Positions 1 through 16,747 of a stretch of 64,000 nucleotides of DNA are shown in pieces. The notes under the pieces are model-generated. The model saw only the letters and a list, made by a program, of their open reading frames with translations. It searched no databases and had not been told where the DNA came from. Every line of letters starts with the position of its first letter. Position 1 is the stretch's first letter. The DNA is from Pagrus major (taxonomy: Eukaryota; Chordata; Actinopteri; Spariformes; Sparidae). The stretch spans positions 14,103,113 to 14,167,112 of the forward strand of contig NC_133223.1 of NCBI RefSeq assembly GCF_040436345.1, given 5' to 3'. A program made the translations under genes and the position numbers.

Positions 1-290
1 GCAATTCACACTTAAACAATCTAAATGGATGAATAGATGGATAGAAAAACTTTGTCACCTTGAAAGAATACCAACAACAACTTCAGTAAAAATGGGTGGA
101 CAGAGTTCAAGAACTAAAAAGAGTTTAGAAAAGATGGACAGTAACAATCACTGTGCCAAGGTCTTTGGCATTTTCAGAATAAAATTTGCTTTGTGGGATT
201 TCAAGTCAAACATAACAACATAACAGACAAGTTAGCATATATTAGTACTAGATGTCTGAAAAAACTCTTAGTAAAGACTTCACTGTTCTT

Positions 291-6505
<6,215 letters not shown>

Positions 6506-6694
6506 TATTACGTCCTCAGTGCCTTATGCAGACGTATGAACCCAGTCCACACGGATAAGAAACAGAACAACAGCACGATGATCTATTGATATTGTAACGT
6601 CCCTGGTTAAAAGCCATAGGCTGTCAGAGACCCTCCGGTCTACTTGTCAAACACTGGTTAATCGGCGTGCTGGCTGGTAGTTGGTGGAGAGAGA

Positions 6695-7099
6695 GTGTGT
6701 GTTGGGGGGGGGGGGCAGAGGCGGTTTGAACAGTGTTTACAGGCCAACGACAGAGAGAGCCTGAGGCGGCGGGCGTTTGCTCACATGCCCCCAGGAGTAC
6801 AGAGTGAGCTGGCACGTGATCAGTTTATCAGGGCCCTCTCCCCCACTGAGTTGAGTGTCCAGGTAAAGCTGCAGCACCCTCAGACCTTGCAGGCAGCCTT
6901 GGAGATGGCTGTGGAGAGGGAGAATGTGTGGGGTGTGGCCGGTGCGAGCTGTCAAGATAAGTACTCACCTGCTGTAAGGGCTGCGGTGAGGAGCCCCTCA
7001 GTGGAAGAGAGGCCGGCGTGGGTTGATGAAGTAACTGGACTGTTAAGGGCTGTGTCACTACAGACAGCACGCAGAACACGCCCAGGGCCCAGGGTCTGA
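6695..7099 (+). pseudogene. gag C-terminal fragment of the gypsy-like element
   Basis: An open frame of about 134 codons has the helical, charged character of a retrotransposon capsid tail (FEQCLQANDRESLRRRAFAH, then LQAALEMAVEREN). No CCHC zinc knuckle is visible before the frame ends at 7099. The N-terminal part of gag is missing. Upstream is a run of G at 6706-6715. Confidence 0.6.
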
Positions 7100-7136
7100 A
7101 ACAGATGACTCTGACAACTCAGGCTGGGAGCCAGTT

Positions 7137-7640
7137 GTGGCGGTGGGGCGAGCCTCTGCAGGTGACTCTTGTTACATTCCCGTCACAGTGGAGGGAGTGC
7201 CCTGTTCGGCGCTGGTGGATACAGGGTCGACAGTGACTGTGGTGAGACCGGATGTGGTACCAGAGGGGACACGGCTCGAGCCCACCTTGGTGCGACTGCG
7301 CGCAGTCACAGGTGAGCTGGCTCCTATGAAGGGCAGGAGCGCGCTGTCTGTGACTGTGGGGGGAAGAACGCTGCATCACCCAGCATGGATAGCTGGAGTA
7401 CAGGACCCATGTATCCTGGGTCTTGACTTGTTAAGGGCCGCAGGCTGCCAGCTGGATCTCCTAAGAGGGACAGTGGGTTTTCAAGAGGGGCCAGTTATCA
7501 CCTTGTTCCCCAGGCTTCTTCCTGACACGCTCCCTGACCGTCATGCAGCTAATGCAGTAGAGACTGTTGTTGTCCACTCAGGCAGTTCAAGGTTCTCTGT
7601 TTTGGACTATGTAACGCTCCTGCCACCTTTGCCAGGTTGA
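7137..7640 (+). pseudogene. Retropepsin-like protease of the gypsy-like element, fused by deletion to RT
   Basis: The frame carries the aspartic protease signature ALVDTGSTVTVV, about 25 residues in, and the second block ILGLDLLRAAGC. Both are expected of the Ty3/gypsy protease. The frame then runs into sequence that in another frame encodes GLCNAPATFARL of reverse transcriptase, so the RT fingers and part of the palm have been deleted at about 7605. Confidence 0.8.
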
Positions 7641-7940
7641 TGGACAAGGTGCTGGCTGGTGTACCCTGTCAGCAGTGCCTGGTCTATCTTGATGACATCC
7701 TGGTGCATGGCAGCTCCTTCGAGGCTGCCCTGGGTTCCCTGCGGCGGGTGCTGACAAGAATCAGAGCAGCTGGCCTGAGGCTGCACCCAGACAAGTGTCA
7801 CTTCATGCAACGGGAGGTGTACTTTCTAGGACACAAGGTGGGAGGGGAGGGCATCGGCACCGTGAAGGAGAAGGTGCAGGCCGTCACTGATTGGCCCACC
7901 CCCATCAACCAGAAGCAGCTGAAAAGTTTCTTTGGCTTGG
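7600..7940 (+). pseudogene. Reverse transcriptase fragment (YLDD) of the gypsy-like element
   Basis: Frame containing CNAPATFARLMDKVL, then QCLVYLDDILVH (the polymerase active-site block) and LHPDKCHFMQREVYFLGH, typical gypsy RT motifs. It ends abruptly after KSFFGL, where a deletion brings in the RNase H end. The N-terminal half of RT is missing. Confidence 0.85.
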
Positions 7941-8425
7941 CGGTTAGAGGAGCTCCAGGCTTTCAACTTCAACGTGGAGCACCGGGCTGGGGCACGCCAC
8001 GCAAACGCAGATGCTCTCTCGCGCCGGCCATGTGCAGCAGACGGGTGCCGCTACTGCGAGAAGAGAGAGGCGAGAGAGGGAGAGCTGCGGGGAGAGGAGG
8101 AAGACGGGCCCACCGAGCAACAGGGGGAGGAACTCCTATGCCGAGCTGCAGACTGTGGACATGGCAGAGTGGAGACAACAGCAGGTAGGATGTGGACCTT
8201 CAGCCCGTTCTGCAGTGGGTGGAGGCACAGCAGTGACCACCGTGGGAAGAAGTGGCAGCGCTCTCCACAACGACCAAGGGACTGTGGTCCAAGTTCGATG
8301 CTCTGCGCCTGCATCAGGGCGTGCTGCAGCGGGCATGGAAGGAGCCTGCAACAGGGGAGGAGCGATGGCAGGTGGTGGTCCCCAAGGGCCTGCGTGAGGG
8401 GGTGCTTAAGGCCATGCATGGAGCC
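7941..8425 (+). pseudogene. RNase H tail and linker of the gypsy-like element
   Basis: The frame reads WRLEELQAFNFNVEHRAG followed by HANADALSRRPC, the conserved end of the gypsy RNase H domain. A charged linker and the start of the integrase zinc-binding region follow (frame near KAMHGAQG), where the hAT-like element interrupts at 8426. Frames shift at least once. Confidence 0.75.
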
Positions 8426-9200
8426 CAGGGCTGGACTGGGACCAAAAAATGGCCCTGGCATTTTTGGCCATGGCGGCCCACCATGATTATTTATAATATG
8501 CGGAGGCACACGACATAGCTATACTGTTTATACAAATACACAATTATGCCCACAGTATGACCATATATCCATGTAAAATAAAGAGCTCCTCACCAAAGTC
8601 GCAGAGAGAAAGATAGAGAGAGAGGCAGGAATGTTAATTTCACTAGCCTAGTGTTATTTCTCCGGTTACCTACCAATGGTAAATCATCCATTTCGGCAAA
8701 GCAATGTTTCACTAATATTACATGATAATAATAACTGTAAGCTGTAACACCTGAAAACTGTAACTTTATGGCAAGCTAAAATAACACTGTAAGTTGGACA
8801 CCAAGTCTACTCATAGCATTATTTTTTTTTTTATTATTATTATCAATGGCAAACATAACAGTAATTTTGGCACATTTTGCTGCGTCCACTTGTAGGCTTT
8901 TTAGCCTTTTTTTCTCGTAGCTTCTCTGCGCCCCCCTTGCGCTTTTGTGGTTTGTCCATTTCCACTCGCTTCTCTCCAACTCCGGTCAGCTCAAATGGCA
9001 AAATTTGATCACCTTGGTCAAGGGAGAGGGGAAGGGCGGGCCGAGGAGGGCTGGGAGATTTCATTGGATTGGCCCTATGTCCTTCGAGAAAATCAACCAA
9101 TGGGCCGTCGCGGTCGATAAAAATGATTTATAATATACTTTTTTTGATTAAATTATGACCCAAAAGTGTGCGTCGGCCCACCAGGCATTGCCCGGTGTTA
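8426..9200 (-). mobile_element. hAT-like transposon fragment inserted in the gypsy integrase
   Basis: The left end begins CAGGGCTGGACTGGGACC, a hAT-type terminal repeat seen in fish. The right side ends in AATTATGACCC...GGCCCACCAGGCATTGCCCGG and then stops short, so the last bases of the right terminus are lost. Minus-strand frames near 9100-8776 give MDKPQKRKGGAEKLREKK and, after a frame shift, LKSLQVDAAKCAKITVMF. These resemble the basic N-terminus of fish hAT transposases related to ZMYM/DUF4371 proteins. The rest of the transposase is absent. Confidence 0.68.
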
Positions 9201-9744
9201 CAAAAACTCTCCGCGGCCTCTGCCAGAGTCTCTACTGGGGTCAGTGCAGGAGGGACGTGGAGGATTTTTGCCGCTGCTGTGACCCCTGCACAGCCCGCAA
9301 GGGTCCCTCTGGCCGTTCCCATGCACCACTCCAACAGTTTCCAGTGGGGGGCCGATGGAGTGATGGAGCCTATACGCTCAGCCAGATCAGGCGGCGGAGA
9401 CCGTGGTGGATGCCCTGGTGGAGGGCACGTTCAGCCGTTTTGGGGTGCCGGAGACCATACACTCCGACCAGGGGAGAAATTTTGAGTCCCGGGTGTTTGC
9501 CACCATTTGTGAACGTCTGGGAGCACACAAGACCACTCTTTTGCGGCCCCAGAGTTACGGGTTAGTGGAAAGATTTCACCGCACCTTGGGTCAGCAACTG
9601 GCTATTCTCACTGCACAACATCAGCGGGACTGGGATGACCATCTGTCCCTGGTACTCATGGCGTGTCATTCTGCAGTTCAAGAGACCACATCCCGCACCC
9701 CTCCTCTCCTCATGCGGGGGAGAGAGCTCCGCACACAGGTGTAG
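9200..9744 (+). pseudogene. Integrase fragment of the gypsy-like element
   Basis: After the hAT insertion the frame resumes with VTKTLRGLCQSLYWG and CRCCDPCTARKG, the second half of the HHCC zinc finger. A frame shift follows, then VDALVEGTFSRFGVPETIHSDQGRNFES (the DDE-core Asp block) and YGLVERFHRTLGQQL. The frame ends soon after RGRELR at 9744. The integrase core is only partly present. Confidence 0.82.
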
Positions 9745-10204
9745 TGCCGAGAAGAGACTGCTTGCCGAAAAACGACTGCCCCCGACGGGAACGCGCATCA
9801 GTTCAGAGGAAGTGGGCGTAGGTCTACTACGGGTCAGCTGGCAGACGCAGCACCGAGAGAAATGTGTTTTTTTACTGTGCAGTCCTGTAGCCCAAGTGAA
9901 GAGGCTACGGAACAAGAACGGCGCAGATAAAAAAAAGTAACCTGATGTTTCCATAATGTAGGCTAGTTGTCAACAATTGATGAGGGTAGATGCTTTACCT
10001 TGCCACTTTTATTGCTGTTGTTGTTGTTGTTATCGTTGTTGCAATGTGATTTTACACCACTTTGATCTATGAATAGTCATAATTCAATATCCCTGTTTCA
10101 GTGATTTTATAACGAGGATTAGGAAATCAATGCAGAAAAGAATGCAGGAGTGTTTCCACGTCACATTAGATAGCAATCATATAACACATACTGAGAAATT
10201 AGTA
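9745..10204. other. Unassigned sequence between retrotransposon and satellite
   Basis: No gene, LTR copy or clear repeat is recognised. It contains a short GTT trinucleotide run at about 10015-10032. Confidence 0.4.
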
Positions 10205-10300
10205 AGTGCTATCAGAGGTGGGTAATAACGATTTACATTTACTTCATTACATTTACTTAAGTAACTTTTTGGATAACTTGTACTTTTAAGAGCATAATTA
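10205..10300. mobile_element. End of a small inverted-repeat (hAT-like) element
   Basis: The stretch CAGAGGTGGGTAATAACG followed by TTACATTTACTTAAGTAACT is a motif I recognise from abundant non-autonomous hAT-type elements in fish. The other end is not found and may have been replaced by the satellite. Confidence 0.45.
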
Positions 10301-11263
10301 TGAATACAATAATGCAGTATATATAGAACTGTAGGCTGACTGTAACGGATTGCCTTTACATTCTGCATAACATTCTCTGTGTTTGCCAGGTGCATGTACA
10401 GTGAATTTAGTCAATATCACTCCTTGCAATAAGGGCTTACAGGGTGCAGTCACTTTTCGGCAGGCCCTGCCAAAAAGTGACTGCACCCTGTAACTCTGGA
10501 TTGGGAGGGGTTACATTCTCTGTCTTTTCAGCATTAATAGTAGAGGAAACCAGGTGTATGTACAGTGAATTTGGTCAATATCACTCCTTGCAATAAGGAC
10601 TTACAGGGTGCAGTCACTTTTCGGCAGGCCCTGCCGAAAAGTGACTGCACCCTGTAACTCTGGATTGGGAGGGGTTACATTCTCTGTCTTTTCAGCATTA
10701 ATAGTAGAGGAAACCAGGTGCATGTACAGTGAATTTGGTCAATATCACTCCTTGCAATCCAGAGTTACAGGGTGCAATCACTATTCGGCAGGCCCTGCCA
10801 AAAAGTGACTGCACCCTGTAACTCTGGATTGGGAGAGGTTACATTCTCTGTCTTTTCAGCATTAATAGTAGAGGAAACCAGGTGCATGTACAGTGAATTT
10901 GGTCAATATCACTCCTTGCAATAAGGACTTACAAGGTGCAGTCACTTTTCGGCAGGCCCTGCCGAAAAGTGACTGCACCCTGTAACTCTGGATTGGGAGG
11001 GGTTACATTCTCTGTCTTTTCAGCATTAATAGTAGAGGAAACCAGGTGCATGTACAGTGAATTTGGTCAATATCACTCCTTGCAATCCAGAGTTACAGGG
11101 TGCAGTCACTTTTCGGCAGGGCCTGCCAAAAAGTGACTGCACCCTATATCTCTGGATTGGGAGGGGTTACATTCTCTGTCTTTTCAGCATTAATAGTAGA
11201 GGAAACCAGGTGCATGTACAGTGAATTCGGTCAATATCACTCCTTGCAATCCAGAGTTACAGG

Positions 11264-12551
11264 GTGCAGTCACTTTTCGGCAGGGCCTGCCAAAAAGTGA
11301 CTGCACCCTGTAACTCTGGATTGCAGGTTTCCAGAGTTACAGGGTGCAGTCACTTTTCGGCAGGCCCTGCCAAAAAGTGACTGCACCCTATAACTCTGGA
11401 TTGGGAGGGGTTACATTCTCTGTCTTTTCAGCATTAATAGTAGAGGAAACCGGGTGCATGTACAGTGAATTTGGTCAATATCACTCCTTGCAATCCAGAG
11501 TTACAGGGTGCAGTCACTTTTCGGCAGGCCCTGCCAAAATCTGACTGCACCCTGTAACTCTGGATTGGGAGGGGTTACATTCTCTGTCTTTTCAGCATTA
11601 ATAGTAGAGGAAACCAGGTGCATGTACAGTGAATTTGGTCAATATCACTCCTTGCAATCCAGAGTTACAGGGTGCAGTCACTTTTCGGCAGGCCCTGCCA
11701 AAAAGTGACTGCACCCTGTAACTCTGGATTGGGAGAGGTTACATTCTCTGTCTTTTCAGCATTAATAGTAGAGGAAACCAGGTGCATGTACAGTGAATTT
11801 GGTCAATATCACTCCTTGCAATAAGGACTTACAGGGTGCAGTCACTGTTCGGCAGGCCCTGCCGAAAAGTGACTGCACCCTGTAACTCTGGATTGGGAGG
11901 GGTTACATTCTCTGTCTTTTCAGCATTAATAGTAGAGGAAACCAGGTGCATGTACAGTGAATTTGGTCAATATCAATCCTTGCAATCCAGAATTACAGGT
12001 AACTGTAACATGTACAGTGAATTTGGTCAATATCACTCCTTGCAATCCAGAGTTACAGGGTGCAGTCACTTTTCGGCAGGCCCTGCCAAAATCTGACTGC
12101 ACCCTGTAACTCTGGATTGGGAGGGGTTACATTCTCTGTCTTTTCAGCATTAATAGTAGAGGAAACCAGGTGCATGTACAGTGAATTTGGTCAATATCAC
12201 TCCTTGCAATCCAGAGTTACAGGGTGCAGTCACTTTTCGGCAGGCCCTGCCAAAAAGTGACTGCACCCTGTAACTCTGGATTGGGAGGGGTTACATTCTC
12301 TGTCTTTTCAGCATTAATAGTAGAGGAAACCAGGTGCATGTACAGTGAATTTGGTCAATATCACTCCTTGCAATAAGGACTTACAGGGTGCAGTCACTTT
12401 TCGGCAGCCCCTGCCGAAAAGTGACTGCACCCTGTAACTCTGGATTGGGAGGGGTTACATTCTCTGTCTTTTCAGCATTAATAGTAGAGGAAACCAGGTG
12501 CATGTACAGTGAATTCGGTCAATATCACTCCTTGCAATCCAGAGTTACAGG
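11264..12551 (+). repeat. Higher-order satellite unit of 1288 bases (first of a series)
   Basis: From 11264 the spacing pattern is 80, 164x3, 224, 164x3 (sum 1288). The next block from 12552 is 80, 164x3, 224, 164x2 (1124). Then come 13676-14575 (80, 164x5; 900), 14576-15043 (80, 224, 164; 468) and 15044-15287 (80, 164; 244). Shared variant bases, such as AAAATCTGAC after the 80-base unit, support duplication of whole blocks. Confidence 0.85.
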
Positions 12552-15507
12552 GTGCAGTCACTTTTCGGCAGGGCCTGCCAAAAAGTGACTGCACCCTGTA
12601 ACTCTGGATTGCAGGGTTCCAGAGTTACAGGGTGCAGTCACTTTTCGGCAGGCCCTGCCAAAAAGTGACTGCACCCTATAACTCTGGATTGGGAGGGGTT
12701 ACATTCTCTGTCTTTTCAGCATTAATAGTAGAGGAAACCAGGTGCATGTACAGTGAATTTGGTCAATATCACTCCTTGCAATCCAGAGTTACAGGGTGCA
12801 GTCACTTTTCGGCAGGCCCTGCCAAAATCTGACTGCACCCTGTAACTCTGGATTGGGAGGGGTTACATTCTCTGTCTTTTCAGCATTAATAGTAGAGGAA
12901 ACCAGGTGCATGTACAGTGAATTTGGTCAATATCACTCCTTGCAATCCAGAGTTACAGGGTGCAGTCACTTTTCGGCAGGCCCTGCCAAAAAGTGACTGC
13001 ACCCTGTAACTCTGGATTGGGAGAGGTTACATTCTCTGTCTTTTCAGCATTAATAGTAGAGGAAACCAGGTGCATGTACAGTGAATTTGGTCAATATCAC
13101 TCCTTGCAATAAGGACTTACAGGGTGCAGTCACTGTTCGGCAGGCCCTGCCGAAAAGTGACTGCACCCTGTAACTCTGGATTGGGAGGGGTTACATTCTC
13201 TGTCTTTTCAGCATTAATAGTAGAGGAAACCAGGTGCATGTACAGTGAATTTGGTCAATATCAATCCTTGCAATCCAGAATTACAGGTAACTGTAACATG
13301 TACAGTGAATTTGGTCAATATCACTCCTTGCAATCCAGAGTTACAGGGTGCAGTCACTTTTCGGCAGGCCCTGCCAAAATCTGACTGCACCCTGTAACTC
13401 TGGATTGGGAGGGGTTACATTCTCTGTCTTTTCAGCATTAATAGTAGAGGAAACCAGGTGCATGTACAGTGAATTTGGTCAATATCACTCCTTGCAATCC
13501 AGAGTTACAGGGTGCAGTCACTTTTCGGCAGGCCCTGCCAAAAAGTGACTGCACCCTGTAACTCTGGATTGGGAGGGGTTACATTCTCTGTCTTTTCAGC
13601 ATTAATAGTAGAGGAAACCAGGTGCATGTACAGTGAATTCGGTCAATATCACTCCTTGCAATCCAGAGTTACAGGGTGCAGTCACTTTTTGGCAGGGCCT
13701 GCCAAAAAGTGACTGCACCCTGTAACTCTGGATTGCAGGGTTCCAGAGTTACAGGGTGCAGTCACTTTTCGGCAGGCCCTGCCAAAAAGTGACTGCACCC
13801 TATAACTCTGGATTGGGAGGGGTTACATTCTCTGTCTTTTCAGCATTAATAGTAGAGGAAACCAGGTGCGTGTACAGTGAATTTGGTCAATATCACTCCT
13901 TGCAATCCAGAGTTACAGGGTGCAGTCACTTTTCGGCAGGCCCTGCCAAAATCTGACTGCACCCTGTAACTCTGGATTGGGAGGGGTTACATTCTCTGTC
14001 TTTTCAGCATTAATAGTAGAGGAAACCAGGTGCATGTACAGTGAATTTGGTCAATATCACTCCTTGCAATCCAGAGTTACAGGGTGCAGTCACTTTTCGG
14101 CAGGCCCTGCCAAAATCTGACTGCACCCTGTAACTCTGGATTGGGAGGGGTTACATTCTCTGTCTTTTCAGCATTAATAGTAGAGGAAACCAGGTGCATG
14201 TACAGTGAATTTGGTCAATATCACTCCTTGCAATCCAGAGTTACAGGGTGCAGTCACTTTTCGGCAGGCCCTGCCAAAAAGTGACTGCACCCTGTAACTC
14301 TGGATTGGGAGAGGTTACATTCTCTGTCTTTTCAGCATTAATAGTAGAGGAAACCAGGTGCATGTACAGTGAATTTGGTCAATATCACTCCTTGCAATAA
14401 GGACTTACAGGGTGCAGTCACTGTTCGGCAGGCCCTGCCGGAAAGTGACTGCACCCTGTAACTCTGGATTGGGAGGGGTTACATTCTCTGTCTTTTCAGC
14501 ATTAATAGTAGAGGAAACCAGGTGCATGTACAGTGAATTTGGTCAATATCACTCCTTGCAATCCAGAGTTACAGGGTGCAGTCACTTTTCGGCAGGGCCT
14601 GCCAAAAAGTGACTGCACCCTGTAACTCTGGATTGCAGGGTTCCAGAGTTACAGGGTGCAGTCACTTTTCGGCAGGCCCTGCCAAAAAGTGACTGCACCC
14701 TATAACTCTGGATTGGGAGGGGTTACATTCTCTGTCTTTTCAGCATTAATAGTAGAGGAAACCAGGTGCATGTACAGTGAATTTGGTCAATATCAATCCT
14801 TGCAATCCAGAGTTACAGGTAACTGTAACATGTACAGTGAATTTGGTCAATATCACTCCTTGCAATCCAGAGTTACAGGGTGCAGTCACTTTTCGGCAGG
14901 CCCTGCCAAAATCTGACTGCACCCTGTAACTCTGGATTGGGAGGGGTTACATTCTCTGTCTTTTCAGCATTAATAGTAGAGGAAACCAGGTGCATGTACA
15001 GTGAATTTGGTCAATATCACTCCTTGCAATCCAGAGTTACAGGGTGCAGTCACTTTTCGGCAGGCCCTGCCAAAAAGTGACTGCACCCTGTAACTCTGGA
15101 TTGCAGGGTTCCAGAGTTACAGGGTGCAGTCACTTTTCGGCAGGCCCTGCCAAAAAGTGACTGCACCCTATAACTCTGGATTGGGAGGGGTTACATTCTC
15201 TGTCTTTTCAGCATTAATAGTAGAGGAAACCAGGTGCATGTACAGTGAATTTGGTCAATATCACTCCTTGCAATCCAGAGTTACAGGGTGCAGTCACTTT
15301 TCGGCAGGCCCTGCCAAAAAGTGACTGCACCCTGTAACTCTGGATTGCAGGGTTCTAGAGTTACAGGGTGCAGTCACTTTTCGGCAGGCCCTGCCAAAAA
15401 GTGACTGCACCCTGTAACTCTGGATTGGGAGGGGTTACATTCTCTGTCTTTTCAGCATTAATAGTAGAGGAAACCAGGTGCATGTACAGTGAATTTGGTC
15501 AATATCA

Positions 15508-16452
15508 GCTTTCAACACCATCATCCCAGACAAGCTGGCGCTGAAGCTACACGCCGTGGGTCTGCCTGCGTCACTGTGCCACTGGATCAGAGACTTCCTC
15601 ACCAACAGGCCTCAGGTGGTGAGAATAGGGAACAAAACATCATCCCCTCTGGTCCTCAGCACGGGCACGCCACAGGGGTGTGTGCTCAGCCCAGCCCTCT
15701 TCACCCTGTTCACTCACGACTGTGCTGCCATCCACCCCACCAACACAGTCGTGAAGTTCGCGGACGACACTACAGTAGTGGGCCTAATCTCAGAGAACAA
15801 CGAGACCCACTACAGAGAGGAGATACACCAGCTCACACAGTGGTGTTCAGCCAACAACCTGGTGCTGAACACAGGGAAGACCAAGGAGGTCATTGTGGAC
15901 TTCAGGAGGTCCAGGAAGACTGATCACGCCCCCCTCCTCATGGACGGAGAAGTGGTGGAGCGTGTGGACAACATCAAGTTCCTGGGCCTCCACATCACAT
16001 CTGACCTCTCCTGGTCCATGAACACCTGCCGCCTGGTGAAGAAGGCCCAACAAAGGCTCTTCTTCCTCAGGAAACTGAAACGGGCTGGACTCTTCTCTCG
16101 GTTGCTCGTGAACTTCTACAGAGCAACAATTGAAAGCATCCTCTGCCACAGTGTGACAGTGTGGTATGGCAGCTGCACGGCACAGGAGAGGAAACAACTG
16201 GCACGGGTGGTTAAAACTGCACAGGGCATCGTGGGCTGCCCCCTCCCTGACTTGGACTCTATATATGCAGGCCGAGTCAAGAAGAGGGCAAGAGCCATCG
16301 CCATGGACCCCAGCCACCCGGGCCACAGACTGTTTGTACCGCTTCCATCAGGAAAGCGGTACAGGAACATCCGCACCAACACCAATAGACTGAGGGACAG
16401 CTTCTTCCCCAGAGCTGTCAAAGCTATCACCCCCTGCACTGCAGGAAAATAA
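15508..16452 (+). pseudogene. LINE reverse transcriptase C-terminal part, frame open to its stop
   Basis: The frame is open from the truncation point to the TAA at 16450-16452 (314 codons) with no lesion. It starts [10 protein letters not shown] and contains [13 protein letters not shown] and [10 protein letters not shown], the reverse transcriptase blocks with the catalytic Asp pair. The thumb and C-terminal region follow ([35 protein letters not shown]) and it ends with [20 protein letters not shown]. The endonuclease and N-terminal RT are absent because of 5' truncation. An undamaged frame suggests a recent insertion. Confidence 0.92.
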
Positions 16453-16747
16453 ACTATAAGCTGCTGCACACTGCACTTTGTCCAACAGACTATTTAACTG
16501 CACCTTAGTGTATATATTACCACCCAATCGCACCAAATGTATATATATATATATACAAACATATGTATATACATATACAGTTCTTATGTACATACTCTCT
16601 TATTATATTTATACATATTCTATTTTTTTGTTGCATGCTCTTTCTTATTTTACTATTTTATTATCTTTTTACACGGGGGTTGCAATGGAAATTTCATTGA
16701 CATGTTAATGTCCAATGACAATAAAGGCAATCTTGAATCTTGAATCT
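15508..16747 (+). mobile_element. 5'-truncated L2/Rex1-type LINE inserted in the satellite
   Basis: The insertion interrupts a satellite monomer. The 5-base target duplication TATCA lies at 15503-15507 and 16748-16752. The element begins inside the reverse transcriptase gene and ends with AATAAAGGCAATCTTGAATCTTGAATCT, a short tandem-repeat 3' tail instead of poly(A), as in the CR1/L2/Rex1 group. The 3' UTR includes an ATATAT-rich patch (16538-16580). Confidence 0.93.

Larger units (their letters stand above)
6595..9744 (+). mobile_element. Decayed Ty3/gypsy-like retrotransposon remnant
   Basis: Plus-strand translation shows, in order, a gag C-terminal piece, a retropepsin-like protease, part of reverse transcriptase with YLDD, an RNase H tail and integrase. 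Internal deletions fuse protease to mid-RT (about 7605) and RT to RNase H (about 7940), and a hAT-like insertion (8426-9200) splits the integrase. No LTR pair is identifiable. The left end TGTAACGTCC could be an LTR start, but this is not proven. Confidence 0.85.

Noticed and set aside
8051-8509. Long minus-strand frames across the gypsy RNase H region
   Set aside because: Antisense shadows of GC-rich retrotransposon coding sequence.
10420-15480. CRISPR-like appearance: regular palindromic repeats separated by spacers
   Set aside because: The spacers are also identical between units, the unit is 164 bases, and the surrounding genes are vertebrate. It is a satellite.
15847-16326. 159-codon minus-strand frame
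   Set aside because: Antisense shadow of the LINE reverse transcriptase.
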